37,928 nucleotides of DNA from DATKYK01 sp034430255 (lineage in GTDB: Bacteria; Chloroflexota; Dehalococcoidia; E44-bin15). A program made the position numbers and the translations under genes. Within the stretch, counting starts at the first letter, position 1, and each line of letters begins with the position of its first letter. Location of the stretch: positions 1-37,928 of the forward strand of contig DAOUEU010000035.1 in NCBI GenBank assembly GCA_034430255.1. Direction: 5' to 3'. Positions 16,867-24,512 of this stretch are shown here, piece after piece. Under the pieces are notes generated by a model that did no database searches, was not told the DNA's origin, and worked only from the letters and a program-made list of their open reading frames with translations.

Positions 16867-17037
16867 ATTTTTCCGCCGACATAAGGTAGAACAATACATT
16901 CTGGTTTGCCGGCATCGAGTGGCTAGTACTTGGCTAAAGAAGTAAACGTCTCATCACCTTGATCGAGAATGCGAATTCCCAATAACGGCACCCTCCTGTG
17001 GTACTTAAGAAACGATGCGGATTTCTGCAAGGAAGTA

Positions 17038-17289
17038 CTAGATATCTTTCATGAGTGTCTCCAGGTATTTCACGGAGCTATCCAGTGTTGATAATTCCAT
17101 ATAGTCGTCTTCGGGCACGGTGATACCATATCGTTTTCGCAACTCCATGATTATGTCCAGGAAATCCATAGAGTCCATTTCGATCTGGTCTCGTATGCGG
17201 ATATCACCCTTGAGACTGCTCAGGTCTTCATCGGGGACAATTTCGTGAATGACCTCTAGGATCATGGCTCTAATTTCTTCTGCTTTCAT
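17038..17289 (-). CDS. Acyl carrier protein
   Basis: 83 aa from the ATG at 17289, preceded by GGAAGGAAAGGAG; an in-frame TTG at 17316 is the longest alternative. The phosphopantetheine attachment motif is MDSMDFLDI with Ser at residue 40, where housekeeping ACPs usually read DSLD. The rest is a standard acidic four-helix carrier (IRAMILEVIHEIVPDED at the start, ITVPEDDYMELSTLDSSVKYLETL at the end). It is the only ACP in the locus, 36 nt after KS II copy B, and would be activated by the PPTase at 8446 and loaded by FabD. The corresponding position behind KS II copy A has no ACP, so the two units must share it or use a housekeeping ACP. Confidence 0.93.
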   Translation of the reverse strand: MKAEEIRAMILEVIHEIVPDEDLSSLKGDIRIRDQIEMDSMDFLDIIMELRKRYGITVPEDDYMELSTLDSSVKYLETLMKDI

Positions 17290-17325
17290 ATACTCCTTTC
17301 CTTCCATTGCGGCCAAATAGCCGCT

Positions 17326-18585
17326 TCAATGTTTTTCTTCAAATCTTTTAACAATAAGGACTGAGTTGATGCCCAGCATTCCGAAAGAGTTGTTCAGGAT
17401 ATAGTCTACCTTATCGATCTTCCTGGGTTCGTTGATTACGAGGTTCTTAAAAGCGCAATCGGGGTCCAGATTGTCCACGTTAATCGTCTGGTGAACGATG
17501 TGGTCTTCAAAGGAGGGTAGATTACCCACCAGTTCCAAGGCGCCAGCAGCGCCCATAGTATGGCCGATATAGCTTTTGGTGTTATTTATATACGAATTTG
17601 AGTCCTTACCAAAGATTTGTCTTAGTGCCTTGCATTCTGCCTTGTCACCTTCAGGGGTAGCAGTGGCGTGGGTATTTATGATATCGATGTCGCTTGCTCT
17701 TATGCCAGCTTTTTTAAGGGCAAGGTTCACGCACACAACCTGCGTTTCTGCATTTGGCAGGATGAAATCGAATGCGTCTGAGTTGGTAGCATGTCCTACG
17801 ATTTCGCCGTAGATCCTGGCTCCTCTTCCAAGTGCATCACTGAGTCTTTCCAGAACGCATATACAGCCGCCCTCGGAAACAACAATACCGTTTCTGTCTC
17901 GGTCAAAAGGGCGTGATGCCTTTTGAGGGTCGGGATGGCTTGCCAGTGCCCCCTCATTTCTAAAAGCGGCAAAAACACCGAATGTACCAGGCGTCTCCGA
18001 GACCCCACCCGCCAGGGCCAAATCTACTTCATCCAGCAGCAACATCTGTAAGCCCTGTATTATTCCAAGGTTGCCAGCGGCGCAAGCGGCTCCTAATGTG
18101 TAGTGCGGGCCGGTTATCCCCATGTTCATGGTAACTTCGCCGGCCGGGCTGTTGGCTACTGTTCTGGGGTTATGGTGGTGTGACCAGAAATCTACATTAT
18201 AGTCGTATTGCTTTATGTTATAGATCTCATTTTCGGTTTCCACGTTACCGTGCTCGGTAATCCCCAGGTAGATACCGATTCTCGATTTATCAATAGAAGC
18301 GAGGTCCAGTTTCGCATCAGCGATCGCCTCATGGGCGCAGTAGATTGCAATAGACCCTGCCCGCGTTCCACGACGAAGCTCCTTTTTCTTTTGATAGAGG
18401 AGCGGGTCAAAGTCACAAACACCGGCTATGACTTCGCCCATGTAGTGGGTCTCTATTTTCCCTACCCCCGATTTTCCAGCGAGCAGGTTCTGACGGAATT
18501 CTGAAAGATTATTCCCGTTTGGTGCGGTTAGACCGACCCCCGTTATTACGATCCGTGTAGCATAAGGCATTTTTTCAACTGCCAT
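17326..18585 (-). CDS. Beta-ketoacyl-ACP synthase, FabF type (KS II copy B)
   Basis: A 419-aa paralogue of the KS at 14020. Cys168 (GAACAAGN), His306 (NTHATATP), Lys337 and His342 (KSYIGHTMG) are all present, so it should be active. The gating loop is again SFGMLGIN instead of SFGFGGTN. Differences from copy A cluster around residues 125-140 and the stretch after GGVSE (TPGTFGVFAAFRN against VIHGFGIYLSFKN), near where acyl-pocket residues lie in FabF, so the two may differ in chain preference. It lies 18 nt after KAS III copy B and 36 nt before the ACP start, in one operon. It could be the partner in a KS heterodimer with copy A. Confidence 0.95.
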   Translation of the reverse strand: MAVEKMPYATRIVITGVGLTAPNGNNLSEFRQNLLAGKSGVGKIETHYMGEVIAGVCDFDPLLYQKKKELRRGTRAGSIAIYCAHEAIADAKLDLASIDKSRIGIYLGITEHGNVETENEIYNIKQYDYNVDFWSHHHNPRTVANSPAGEVTMNMGITGPHYTLGAACAAGNLGIIQGLQMLLLDEVDLALAGGVSETPGTFGVFAAFRNEGALASHPDPQKASRPFDRDRNGIVVSEGGCICVLERLSDALGRGARIYGEIVGHATNSDAFDFILPNAETQVVCVNLALKKAGIRASDIDIINTHATATPEGDKAECKALRQIFGKDSNSYINNTKSYIGHTMGAAGALELVGNLPSFEDHIVHQTINVDNLDPDCAFKNLVINEPRKIDKVDYILNNSFGMLGINSVLIVKRFEEKH

Positions 18586-18603
18586 TACTTTAGGATTCCC
18601 ATG

Positions 18604-19653
18604 CTACCATTTCACACCGAGCATAATAGAAGATAAGCCACTGCCGATTCCCAGCATGGTAACTTGATCACCGGCATTGAGACGGCCATCGTCGATTGCT
18701 ATGGCTAGCGTAATGGGGAGGGAAACTGGCCCAATATTTCCCAGGTATTCAACGCTAGAAAAGCCCTTGGATTTATCCAGATGCAGGGTCTCGAACAACA
18801 GTTGTTGATGGACACTAGTAACCTGATGGCAGAAGATCTTGTCTATATCGGAGTTGTGCCACCTTAGCTCCTTTTCCAGGGCCACCCATGCATCACTGGC
18901 AAGTAGCAGGCCATTTTTCAGGATTCCTTCAGAGTCGGTATTCATGCTGGGATGGGCATGCGGGTCGAAGAAATAGGTGTCATTCTCTATGCGACAAAGC
19001 TCATTGTGTTGAGAGGCAGTACGTACTATCCCACCTAGAAGTCTATGGCCGGATTTCGTGAGGGAGGAGTGAGTCAGCACCGCTGCTACTGCTCCGGATC
19101 CCAGGGTCAGCGAGGCGAGGGAGCGTTTGAGCTTAGCCCGACTCATGTCCGGGTCGTTCAAGATTTCATCTATTGTAATATCACTGATGTGCCCGCTGCT
19201 CTCACTGCCAACCACGATCCCTGCTTTTACCTGGCCCAGTTCGATCATATTAGCCAGAATTACCATGCCGTTGACGAAGCCCAAACAGGCATTTGAGACA
19301 TCGAAGAGGGTCGCCGTGACGGGAAGTCCCAGAGAATCATGGACCAAGAAGGCGGTTGCCGGCTCCAGGAAATCGCGGCTCAGGGAAGTGTGAAGTAGGC
19401 ATTCGATCTGCCCTTTATCGATTCCCGAATAGGCGATGGCCTTCTCCGCTGCTCTGGCGCTTCCCCAACTCGGGGGCGTTCCGTTGTTCCAGACTCGCCG
19501 CTCGCGAATGCCGGTCATCGTTTCAAGGCGACCGTAGGCAAGGTTTAGTTTATCGTATACTGGGGTTAATCTTTCCTCCAGACTCAACGATGTGACGATG
19601 TTCTCTGGGAGTTCGTACCCTAAAGCCTCAATGAAGACTTTTTTGTACAGCAT
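18604..19653 (-). CDS. OleA-like KAS III (thiolase-fold condensing enzyme) copy B
   Basis: A 349-aa paralogue of the protein at 15292, identical in length and collinear without an apparent gap. Cys123 (FDVSNACLGF), His276 (FCHQVT), Asn306 (YLGNIG) and the OleA-type Glu97 (SRDFLEPAT) are conserved. The Asn motif here reads NIGPVSLP, close to that of OleA, whereas copy A has NIASCSLP. The likely activity is Claisen condensation of acyl thioesters, but priming or chain release is possible. It follows the repeat-protein gene by 155 nt, a gap that holds no gene I can see. The conservation of both copies implies that both are under selection. Confidence 0.88.
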   Translation of the reverse strand: MLYKKVFIEALGYELPENIVTSLSLEERLTPVYDKLNLAYGRLETMTGIRERRVWNNGTPPSWGSARAAEKAIAYSGIDKGQIECLLHTSLSRDFLEPATAFLVHDSLGLPVTATLFDVSNACLGFVNGMVILANMIELGQVKAGIVVGSESSGHISDITIDEILNDPDMSRAKLKRSLASLTLGSGAVAAVLTHSSLTKSGHRLLGGIVRTASQHNELCRIENDTYFFDPHAHPSMNTDSEGILKNGLLLASDAWVALEKELRWHNSDIDKIFCHQVTSVHQQLLFETLHLDKSKGFSSVEYLGNIGPVSLPITLAIAIDDGRLNAGDQVTMLGIGSGLSSIMLGVKW

Positions 19654-19808
19654 TACAATAAATCCTGAGTGGACTCTCTACCATGATGCATGATGATGAT
19701 ATACGTGGCACCTAATAACAAGCATTCTGTGTCCACACTTCCCACTTCGACATGTAATAGTGATTGGCATAGCAAAATGGTCGTGACCTCTAGATGGAAA
19801 TGGCTGGA

Positions 19809-20282
19809 TTACTCTTTGCGGGATCTACTTTGCCCTCTTGATAATAGCGTGGGGATATGGAATTTGGTCTTTACGTTTGACCAGTCTTCCATGGACTCCC
19901 GCGGAATGATCCTGTCAGGGACATACTTGTAGATGCTGGCAATGACAGCGGATACCTTTCTCGAGCTCGCTGCGGAGTCTGGAATATATCTTTCTGCCGC
20001 GCTAATCAGAGAAGAGCGTACCTTTGGAGGAAGTAAATCCAGCCCACCGACGACCCCATCTATCACCTCAGGGGGGACACGCTTATCTAGAGTATTCATG
20101 AAACTGAGGAGCATACTGTCGGGTACATATCTATCCACAGCCTTTACAAAAACTGGTATTGTCCTTATTAACACAAAGCGAACCAGCGGATCAAAGCGAT
20201 ACGTTTTCCTGGTCAGCGAAATCGTTCTCTTCGAGACAAATAGGACTGGCGGTAAATAGGTAGATATTCTCCCCGTTAACAA
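19809..20282 (-). CDS. Short repeat protein with recurring (R/K)-Y-(V/I)-P-D motifs, unknown function
   Basis: 157 aa, first gene of the copy-B unit. I do not recognise the family. The motif recurs as RYVPDS (51-56), KRVPPE (68-73), LLPPKV (83-88), RYIPDS (99-104) and KYVPDR (119-124), so at roughly 15-21 residue spacing, with amphipathic-looking helical stretches between. YLPP occurs at residues 9-12. The protein is basic at both ends, without a signal peptide or a long membrane segment. The start is TTG with GGAGGAAAGGA upstream. A shortened relative precedes KAS III copy A, so it belongs to the duplicated module. A lipid- or enzyme-surface-binding role is a guess from the amphipathic repeats. 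Confidence 0.7.
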   Translation of the reverse strand: MLTGRISTYLPPVLFVSKRTISLTRKTYRFDPLVRFVLIRTIPVFVKAVDRYVPDSMLLSFMNTLDKRVPPEVIDGVVGGLDLLPPKVRSSLISAAERYIPDSAASSRKVSAVIASIYKYVPDRIIPRESMEDWSNVKTKFHIPTLLSRGQSRSRKE

Positions 20283-20348
20283 GTTATCCTTTCCTCCCCA
20301 ACGAATATACTGAAATTAGCTATGATATTGCAGTCCCTGCAACGTATA

Positions 20349-20377
20349 ATTATCACATCTCAACGTATGTTTGTCAA
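20349..20377 (-). promoter_or_regulatory. Promoter of the copy-B unit
   Basis: On the minus strand TTGACA (20372-20377), a 17-bp spacer and GATAAT (20349-20354, 5 of 6). The surrounding DNA resembles that at 16562-16648, in agreement with duplication of the whole module with its promoter. Confidence 0.75.
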
Positions 20378-20499
20378 GGGCAGACTACTTAACTCTGCTT
20401 TACTTTACCTACATCCATTCATTGTTCCCAATCGCTCACCGTAGGTTGCCATGAACGACACGGTTAATGCCGTTACTAAGACCTGGGGTGTCAACTATT

Positions 20500-20643
20500 T
20501 TAAATTATGTCTACTGCCCACAGGATAGCGAAAATTATTAGGATTGTTGGTCCGAATAGCACAGCGAGCAGAATTGGTACCGCAAGGCCCAACTGCACGC
20601 AGGTTATCAGTGCCTCTACGAAGTCTGTTATGAAGCTTTTCAT
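20500..20643 (-). CDS. 47-aa single-pass membrane peptide
   Basis: The ATG at 20643 is preceded by AAGAGGTGA 4 nt upstream. The 47-residue product starts MKSFITDFVEALITC and continues as an almost uninterrupted hydrophobic stretch (LGLAVPILLAVLFGP, then TILIIFAILWAVDII) to the stop at 20500-20502. This suggests one long or two short membrane segments. There are no homologues that I recognise. It is upstream of, and on the same strand as, the fatty-acid-like locus, but outside its promoter. Small hydrophobic peptides of this kind can be regulators or subunits of membrane complexes; which applies is unknown. Confidence 0.6.
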   Translation of the reverse strand: MKSFITDFVEALITCVQLGLAVPILLAVLFGPTILIIFAILWAVDII

Positions 20644-21165
20644 TGAATCACCTCTTACTATTACTTAGATTTCTATACTCAGTGGTGCCGTCCGAAATCA
20701 GCATTGTTGATTATGTGTATGATACCACAATGAGCTTTACATGTGCTAGAGTTTCGAGGTTGGCTGCCAACTTCAGTCATTCGATGGCGACTGGCAAGCA
20801 TTAAGCCCTGCAAACATGTGTATGGGGGCGACTATCGATAGTATCTTCGTATTTGGCTTCCCTGTGCTTCCACGATGGGACTTGCAGGCATCTCTGTAAT
20901 CTCAAATGGTATAAAGTAGAAATTTAGGCTACCAAGTCTCTATCACTTTGGGAGCTTAAAATGTAATGCCTTTACCGGAAGTATGTACAAATCTTCCAGG
21001 CACTTTCGGGTTCGCAGGTGGCGGGAAAAATCTCCTGCGTAGATGTAACTCTCGCTAGCAGGTAGGACTTTCTGCAGTTACACCGGGTTATAAATCCTGA
21101 TTGACTACTTTATGCCTGTGGGAGATTAGCTTTCCCCTTGGTTCGGTATTACTTCAATTGTCCAC
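20644..21165. other. Gene-free stretch of about 520 nt
   Basis: No frame with a supported start, no tRNA and no strong terminator found. GGCGGGAAAAATCTCCTGCG and nearby short inverted pieces around 21017-21075 could fold, but I see no recognised riboswitch pattern. Confidence 0.4.
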
Positions 21166-22443
21166 CTAGTGGTATTCTCCCCGCTCAGGTTTGTAATTCC
21201 AAAGCACGAGCATAAGCGCGGCCGCTGCCAGTGCTCCTCCCAGCCACAGGTAGAAGGCGGTATTCCACCCGTAGTGTTCCACTAAGTAGCCCGAAACCAC
21301 CCCTGTCACGGCAGCACCAATATAGCCAACGCCATCAATAAAGCCGGCTGCAGAAGCAGCTGCTTTCCTGGTGCCGAAATCCATAGGACATGCAGCGACC
21401 ATGGCAACGTGAGGTCCGTAGGTAAAGAAGCCGATAGCCATCAGTACCAGAAGCCCTACAACCCAATGTGTGCCCGTGGTTTGAATGAATACCCAGGTGA
21501 AGAAGGCGAGGAAGAGGAGCATAATGGCAGCAGCGGGTGCCCTGCGTTCTTTGAAGACCCTGTCCGATAGCCAGCCAGTAAGGACGGCTCCCGCTATGCC
21601 GGCGAGAGGCATGAGCCCAGTCTTGAGGGCGGCAGTCGATATAGTTGCACCCTCTTCTTGAATCAGGTATGAGGGTGCCCAATCCATAAAACCGTACCTA
21701 ATGATGTTCAGGAAAAACAAGCCAAAGGCCACGATCCATATAGGGCGACTGGTTAGTACTGTGCGCAAAGTATGTGAGAAGCCGAGATAATGGTCTTCAC
21801 AGGCCTCTTCTCTCTCAATACCCTCTTCTTCCTCCTCCAGGCTTGGTAGGCCAACGACCTCAGGGGCATTGCGTCCCCTGAGGTACCAGTGGATGCCCGC
21901 CACGACGAGGATGATTGCTGGCAGCCAGAAAACCCCTTGCCAACCAAAGTTGGCAGCCATCAGGCCAGCAAGGAGTATAGAGACCGCAGCTCCCACCTGA
22001 TAGCTTGTGCCCATTATCCCACTGACTCTACCTCTTATCCGGCGTGGGAACCAGTTAGCGGCTGTCTTTACGCTGGGTGACCAGCCCATGGACTGCACAT
22101 ATCCGTTGAGGGCCCAGATAACGACCATCGTGGTGAAAATGGAAGAAAAACCGAAGAGCAGATTGAATACTGCACTCAGTATCAGCCCCGTTGAAATCAT
22201 TACCCTGCCACCGAGCTTGTCCCCCAGTTGGCCATTCACGAATTGCCCAAAGGCATAGGCGGCAAACAGGGCAGTCAGTATCCAGCCTAATGTGGTCTTG
22301 GTGTATCCCAAATCATCCTGAATGAGGGGGATGGCGACACCCATGTTGACCCGCCCCACATAGAACATGGCGTAGCTTATCCAGAGCGATATCAGGATTC
22401 GCTTCCGCCAATAGCTCTGTATTTGTTCTGTTGACTCTTGCAT
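21166..22443 (-). CDS. MFS transporter, organophosphate:phosphate antiporter (OPA)-like family
   Basis: A 425-aa protein with about 12 membrane segments. The first, ISLWISYAMFYVGRVNMGVAIP, and the following LGWILTALFAAYAFGQFVNGQLGDKLGGR match the GlpT/UhpT-type N-terminus. NGYVQSMGWSPSVKTAANWFP is the family signature region. OPA carriers exchange phosphorylated compounds (glycerol-3-phosphate, hexose phosphates, phosphonates) for phosphate. The gene lies 29 nt after the cytidylyltransferase, with AAGGGAATAAGG before the ATG, so the two are very likely co-transcribed, and import of a phospho-alcohol or phosphonate for activation is a reasonable guess. Substrate-binding arginines cannot be assigned with certainty from sequence alone. 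Confidence 0.85.
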   Translation of the reverse strand: MQESTEQIQSYWRKRILISLWISYAMFYVGRVNMGVAIPLIQDDLGYTKTTLGWILTALFAAYAFGQFVNGQLGDKLGGRVMISTGLILSAVFNLLFGFSSIFTTMVVIWALNGYVQSMGWSPSVKTAANWFPRRIRGRVSGIMGTSYQVGAAVSILLAGLMAANFGWQGVFWLPAIILVVAGIHWYLRGRNAPEVVGLPSLEEEEEGIEREEACEDHYLGFSHTLRTVLTSRPIWIVAFGLFFLNIIRYGFMDWAPSYLIQEEGATISTAALKTGLMPLAGIAGAVLTGWLSDRVFKERRAPAAAIMLLFLAFFTWVFIQTTGTHWVVGLLVLMAIGFFTYGPHVAMVAACPMDFGTRKAAASAAGFIDGVGYIGAAVTGVVSGYLVEHYGWNTAFYLWLGGALAAAALMLVLWNYKPERGEYH

Positions 22444-22472
22444 CCTTATTCCCTTGACTCTATACTTTCCCT

Positions 22473-23222
22473 TTATGTGACAAATAGCCTTCGGGATCGT
22501 TCCAGGTCTTGCGGCGTATCGATTTCCATCCAGCCGCCCTCGATGTCAATGCTTTGCACCGGCTGTCCGTTATCGATAAGCTCTTGGATCATGTCGGTTA
22601 TGTATGCCTTTTCCAGCGAGGCTGCACGCTGAAATGGAAAAGCGGGGCGCTCTTCTGCGACTCGATGATATGCTGTCTTCATAGCTTCAGCTCCTGACCT
22701 GGTGAACTTGGCGAGGCCGATAAATTCCCCGTGAGCCTCATCTGGGCGAACCACTCCTTTACCGATTTTTACCACCTTGCCATCTTCAACCTTGACCAGC
22801 TCAGCCTCGGAAATGGGGTGCAGGGTACGCCCCTCATACGCATGGAGCCAGTCGACGTCCACTGTCAGGGCAATATCTGCCTCGCGTTCGATGAGTTTTG
22901 CCACAAGCTCACTGCTATAGACGATATCTGAATAGGAGAAGATAAAGTCGTCGTCCATTTCTCGCTCGGCGTAGAATAAAGACCTGAGGATATTGTTTTC
23001 TTTAAACTTGGGGTTCTCGTAATATGTTACGTTAGGATAATTGACTAAATGGCTGCGGTAGCCCCTTACCACTGCTATCTTCTCGATCCCGTTTTCTCTC
23101 AGCGCCTCGAGCGCTCTCTCAAGGATGGTCTTGCCGCCAACCGCCAAAAGGCATTTTGGTATTTCGCTGGTAATTGGCATCAGGCGGCTACTGGGGCCAG
23201 CAGCAACAATAATAGCTTTCAT
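22473..23222 (-). CDS. Nucleotidyltransferase of the PntC/LicC (phospho-alcohol cytidylyltransferase-like) group
   Basis: A 249-aa protein. The signature AAGPSSRLMPITSEIPKCLL keeps the Arg and Lys that bind the nucleotide phosphates. SYSDIVY supplies the metal-binding Asp, and HGEFIGLAKF plus GGWMEIDTPQDLERS at the C-terminus resemble cytidylyltransferase domains found in phosphonate and phosphocholine pathways more than glucose-1-phosphate enzymes. The predicted reaction is CTP plus phosphorylated alcohol or aminoalkyl phosphonate giving the CDP-activated form. AGAGGTGA precedes the ATG. It heads the operon with the OPA transporter; a CDP-alcohol phosphatidyltransferase lies 2.2 kb away and could use the product. 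The exact substrate is unknown; no PEP mutase gene is in the window. Confidence 0.8.
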   Translation of the reverse strand: MKAIIVAAGPSSRLMPITSEIPKCLLAVGGKTILERALEALRENGIEKIAVVRGYRSHLVNYPNVTYYENPKFKENNILRSLFYAEREMDDDFIFSYSDIVYSSELVAKLIEREADIALTVDVDWLHAYEGRTLHPISEAELVKVEDGKVVKIGKGVVRPDEAHGEFIGLAKFTRSGAEAMKTAYHRVAEERPAFPFQRAASLEKAYITDMIQELIDNGQPVQSIDIEGGWMEIDTPQDLERSRRLFVT

Positions 23223-23454
23223 AATTTCACCTCTTTATTGCCATGAAGTGGAGTATCTGGCATTTAACGGTTACGTTGTGACCCAGGAATTCTATTCGAC
23301 ATACGGCCACCTGAATGGGAAGTAGGCAGGCGCGGCGGTTAAAGTGGATAACTCGGATCTGTGGTTTATTGGCAAAAAAGATCGGTCGCCAAACGATATG
23401 CGCCTATTTTCATTCTATGGTGGTTTTGTTGGCAACCGACATGTTGGATTTCGA

Positions 23455-24501
23455 TTAATCCATTTTCAATATTGATTGTAGGTGTCTACTCACCCGATCG
23501 AAATCCTCAACAGTGTCGATCTCCGCCCAACCGCCTTGGATATCAATGTGGCACACAGGATATCCCTGGTCTATAAGCTCTTGGATCAGGTCGGTGAAAT
23601 AAGCTTTATCTACCGACGGTGAGCTGTGAAAGGTTCTATCGCTGTAACTCTGAATAGCCCACTGGTGGATCCGCTTTAGGGCTCCAGCACCGTCTTTTTT
23701 GAATTTAGCCAGTCCGATGAACTCACCGTGGGCTTCAGTTGCTGGTATGATATTCCTACCAATCTGTCTTATCCGGTCGCCTTCAACTCTGACCAGCTCA
23801 GCCTGGGAAACCGGGTGCTGGTGGCGCTGATAATAGTGCTGCTCCCAGTCGGTGTCGACCACGAGCGAGATATCAGACTGATCTCGGAGAAGCAGTTCAA
23901 GCACTTGCTTGGCATACAGAATATCCGAGTAGCAGAATATAAACTCACCTTCCATCTCATCCTCCGCATGGAACAGGGAACTCAAGATGCCGGTATTATG
24001 GTAGTCTCTGTTTTCATAGTATCGTACCTCGGGGTACCTGATCTTGTCTCCCTGGTATCCGCGTACCACCGCAATGTCGTATATACCACATGCCCTGAGG
24101 TTTTCCAGCTCCCTGCTGAGGAGGGTCCTGTCCCCTATCTGCAGAAGGCAGTTTGGCATATCCTTGGTAAGTGGGAGTAGCATATTACTTTCACCGGCGG
24201 CTACGATGATCGCCTTGACCTTCGGGTATTTCCCCAGTGAGCGCAGGTCGAAGCCCTGCTGAGAAAGGTCGTCCAGAAAAACCTCCCAGATTTCCTGCCC
24301 ATGCCTTTGGATTATAGCTTCTGCCATTCTGTCAGCTAGCTTATCACCGAGGTGTTTCAAGATTTGGCGATGCAGTTCTCTGCCAGTCAAGCCAGTTCCC
24401 ATCTCGTCCGCCAGTCCAGGGGTTCCGTGGCGAAAACGCTTATGCCCAGCTAGGCCTTGGGCAGTCTTAAAAAAAGACCCACAGATTTCACAGCGTATCA
24501 T
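23455..24501 (-). CDS. C2H2 zinc finger fused to a divergent PntC/LicC-type nucleotidyltransferase
   Basis: 348 aa from the ATG at 24501, chosen because the promoter at 24513-24540 lies between it and the frame's earlier start, leaving a leader of about 5 nt. Residues 4-25 form a classical zinc finger, C4-x2-C7-x12-H20-x4-H25. A linker of about 80 residues follows (HRQILKHLGDKLADRMAEAI...), then a nucleotidyltransferase domain related to the protein at 22473. The signature reads AAGESNMLLPLTKDMPNCLL: the usual Arg is Met and the Lys of the PK pair is Asn, so phosphate binding is probably altered. SYSDIL-type (CYSDILYAK), HGEFIGLAKF and GGWAEIDTVEDF remain. It may be a regulatory or altered-specificity paralogue. 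Confidence 0.8.
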   Translation of the reverse strand: MIRCEICGSFFKTAQGLAGHKRFRHGTPGLADEMGTGLTGRELHRQILKHLGDKLADRMAEAIIQRHGQEIWEVFLDDLSQQGFDLRSLGKYPKVKAIIVAAGESNMLLPLTKDMPNCLLQIGDRTLLSRELENLRACGIYDIAVVRGYQGDKIRYPEVRYYENRDYHNTGILSSLFHAEDEMEGEFIFCYSDILYAKQVLELLLRDQSDISLVVDTDWEQHYYQRHQHPVSQAELVRVEGDRIRQIGRNIIPATEAHGEFIGLAKFKKDGAGALKRIHQWAIQSYSDRTFHSSPSVDKAYFTDLIQELIDQGYPVCHIDIQGGWAEIDTVEDFDRVSRHLQSILKMD

Positions 24502-24512
24502 GACTACTGAGT

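Larger units (their letters stand above)
16649..17037. other. Intergenic stretch behind the copy-B unit
   Basis: An AT-rich part at 16649-16715 upstream of the copy-A promoter, then the decayed CrtI-like start and duplicated leader (16752-16866), then about 170 nt without recognisable coding content up to the ACP stop codon. The 64-aa frame at 16721-16915 is in a different frame from the remnant and is not supported. Confidence 0.6.

Noticed and set aside
19933..20259. 108-aa plus-strand frame opposite the repeat protein
   Set aside because: The minus-strand frame has a consensus promoter, a ribosome-binding site and a paralogue; the plus-strand frame has none of these.
7487..20282. Calling the locus a ladderane cluster outright
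   Set aside because: The gene types overlap, but the OleA-like enzymes, the single ACP and the absence of a radical SAM gene within the locus do not fit closely, and no product evidence exists.
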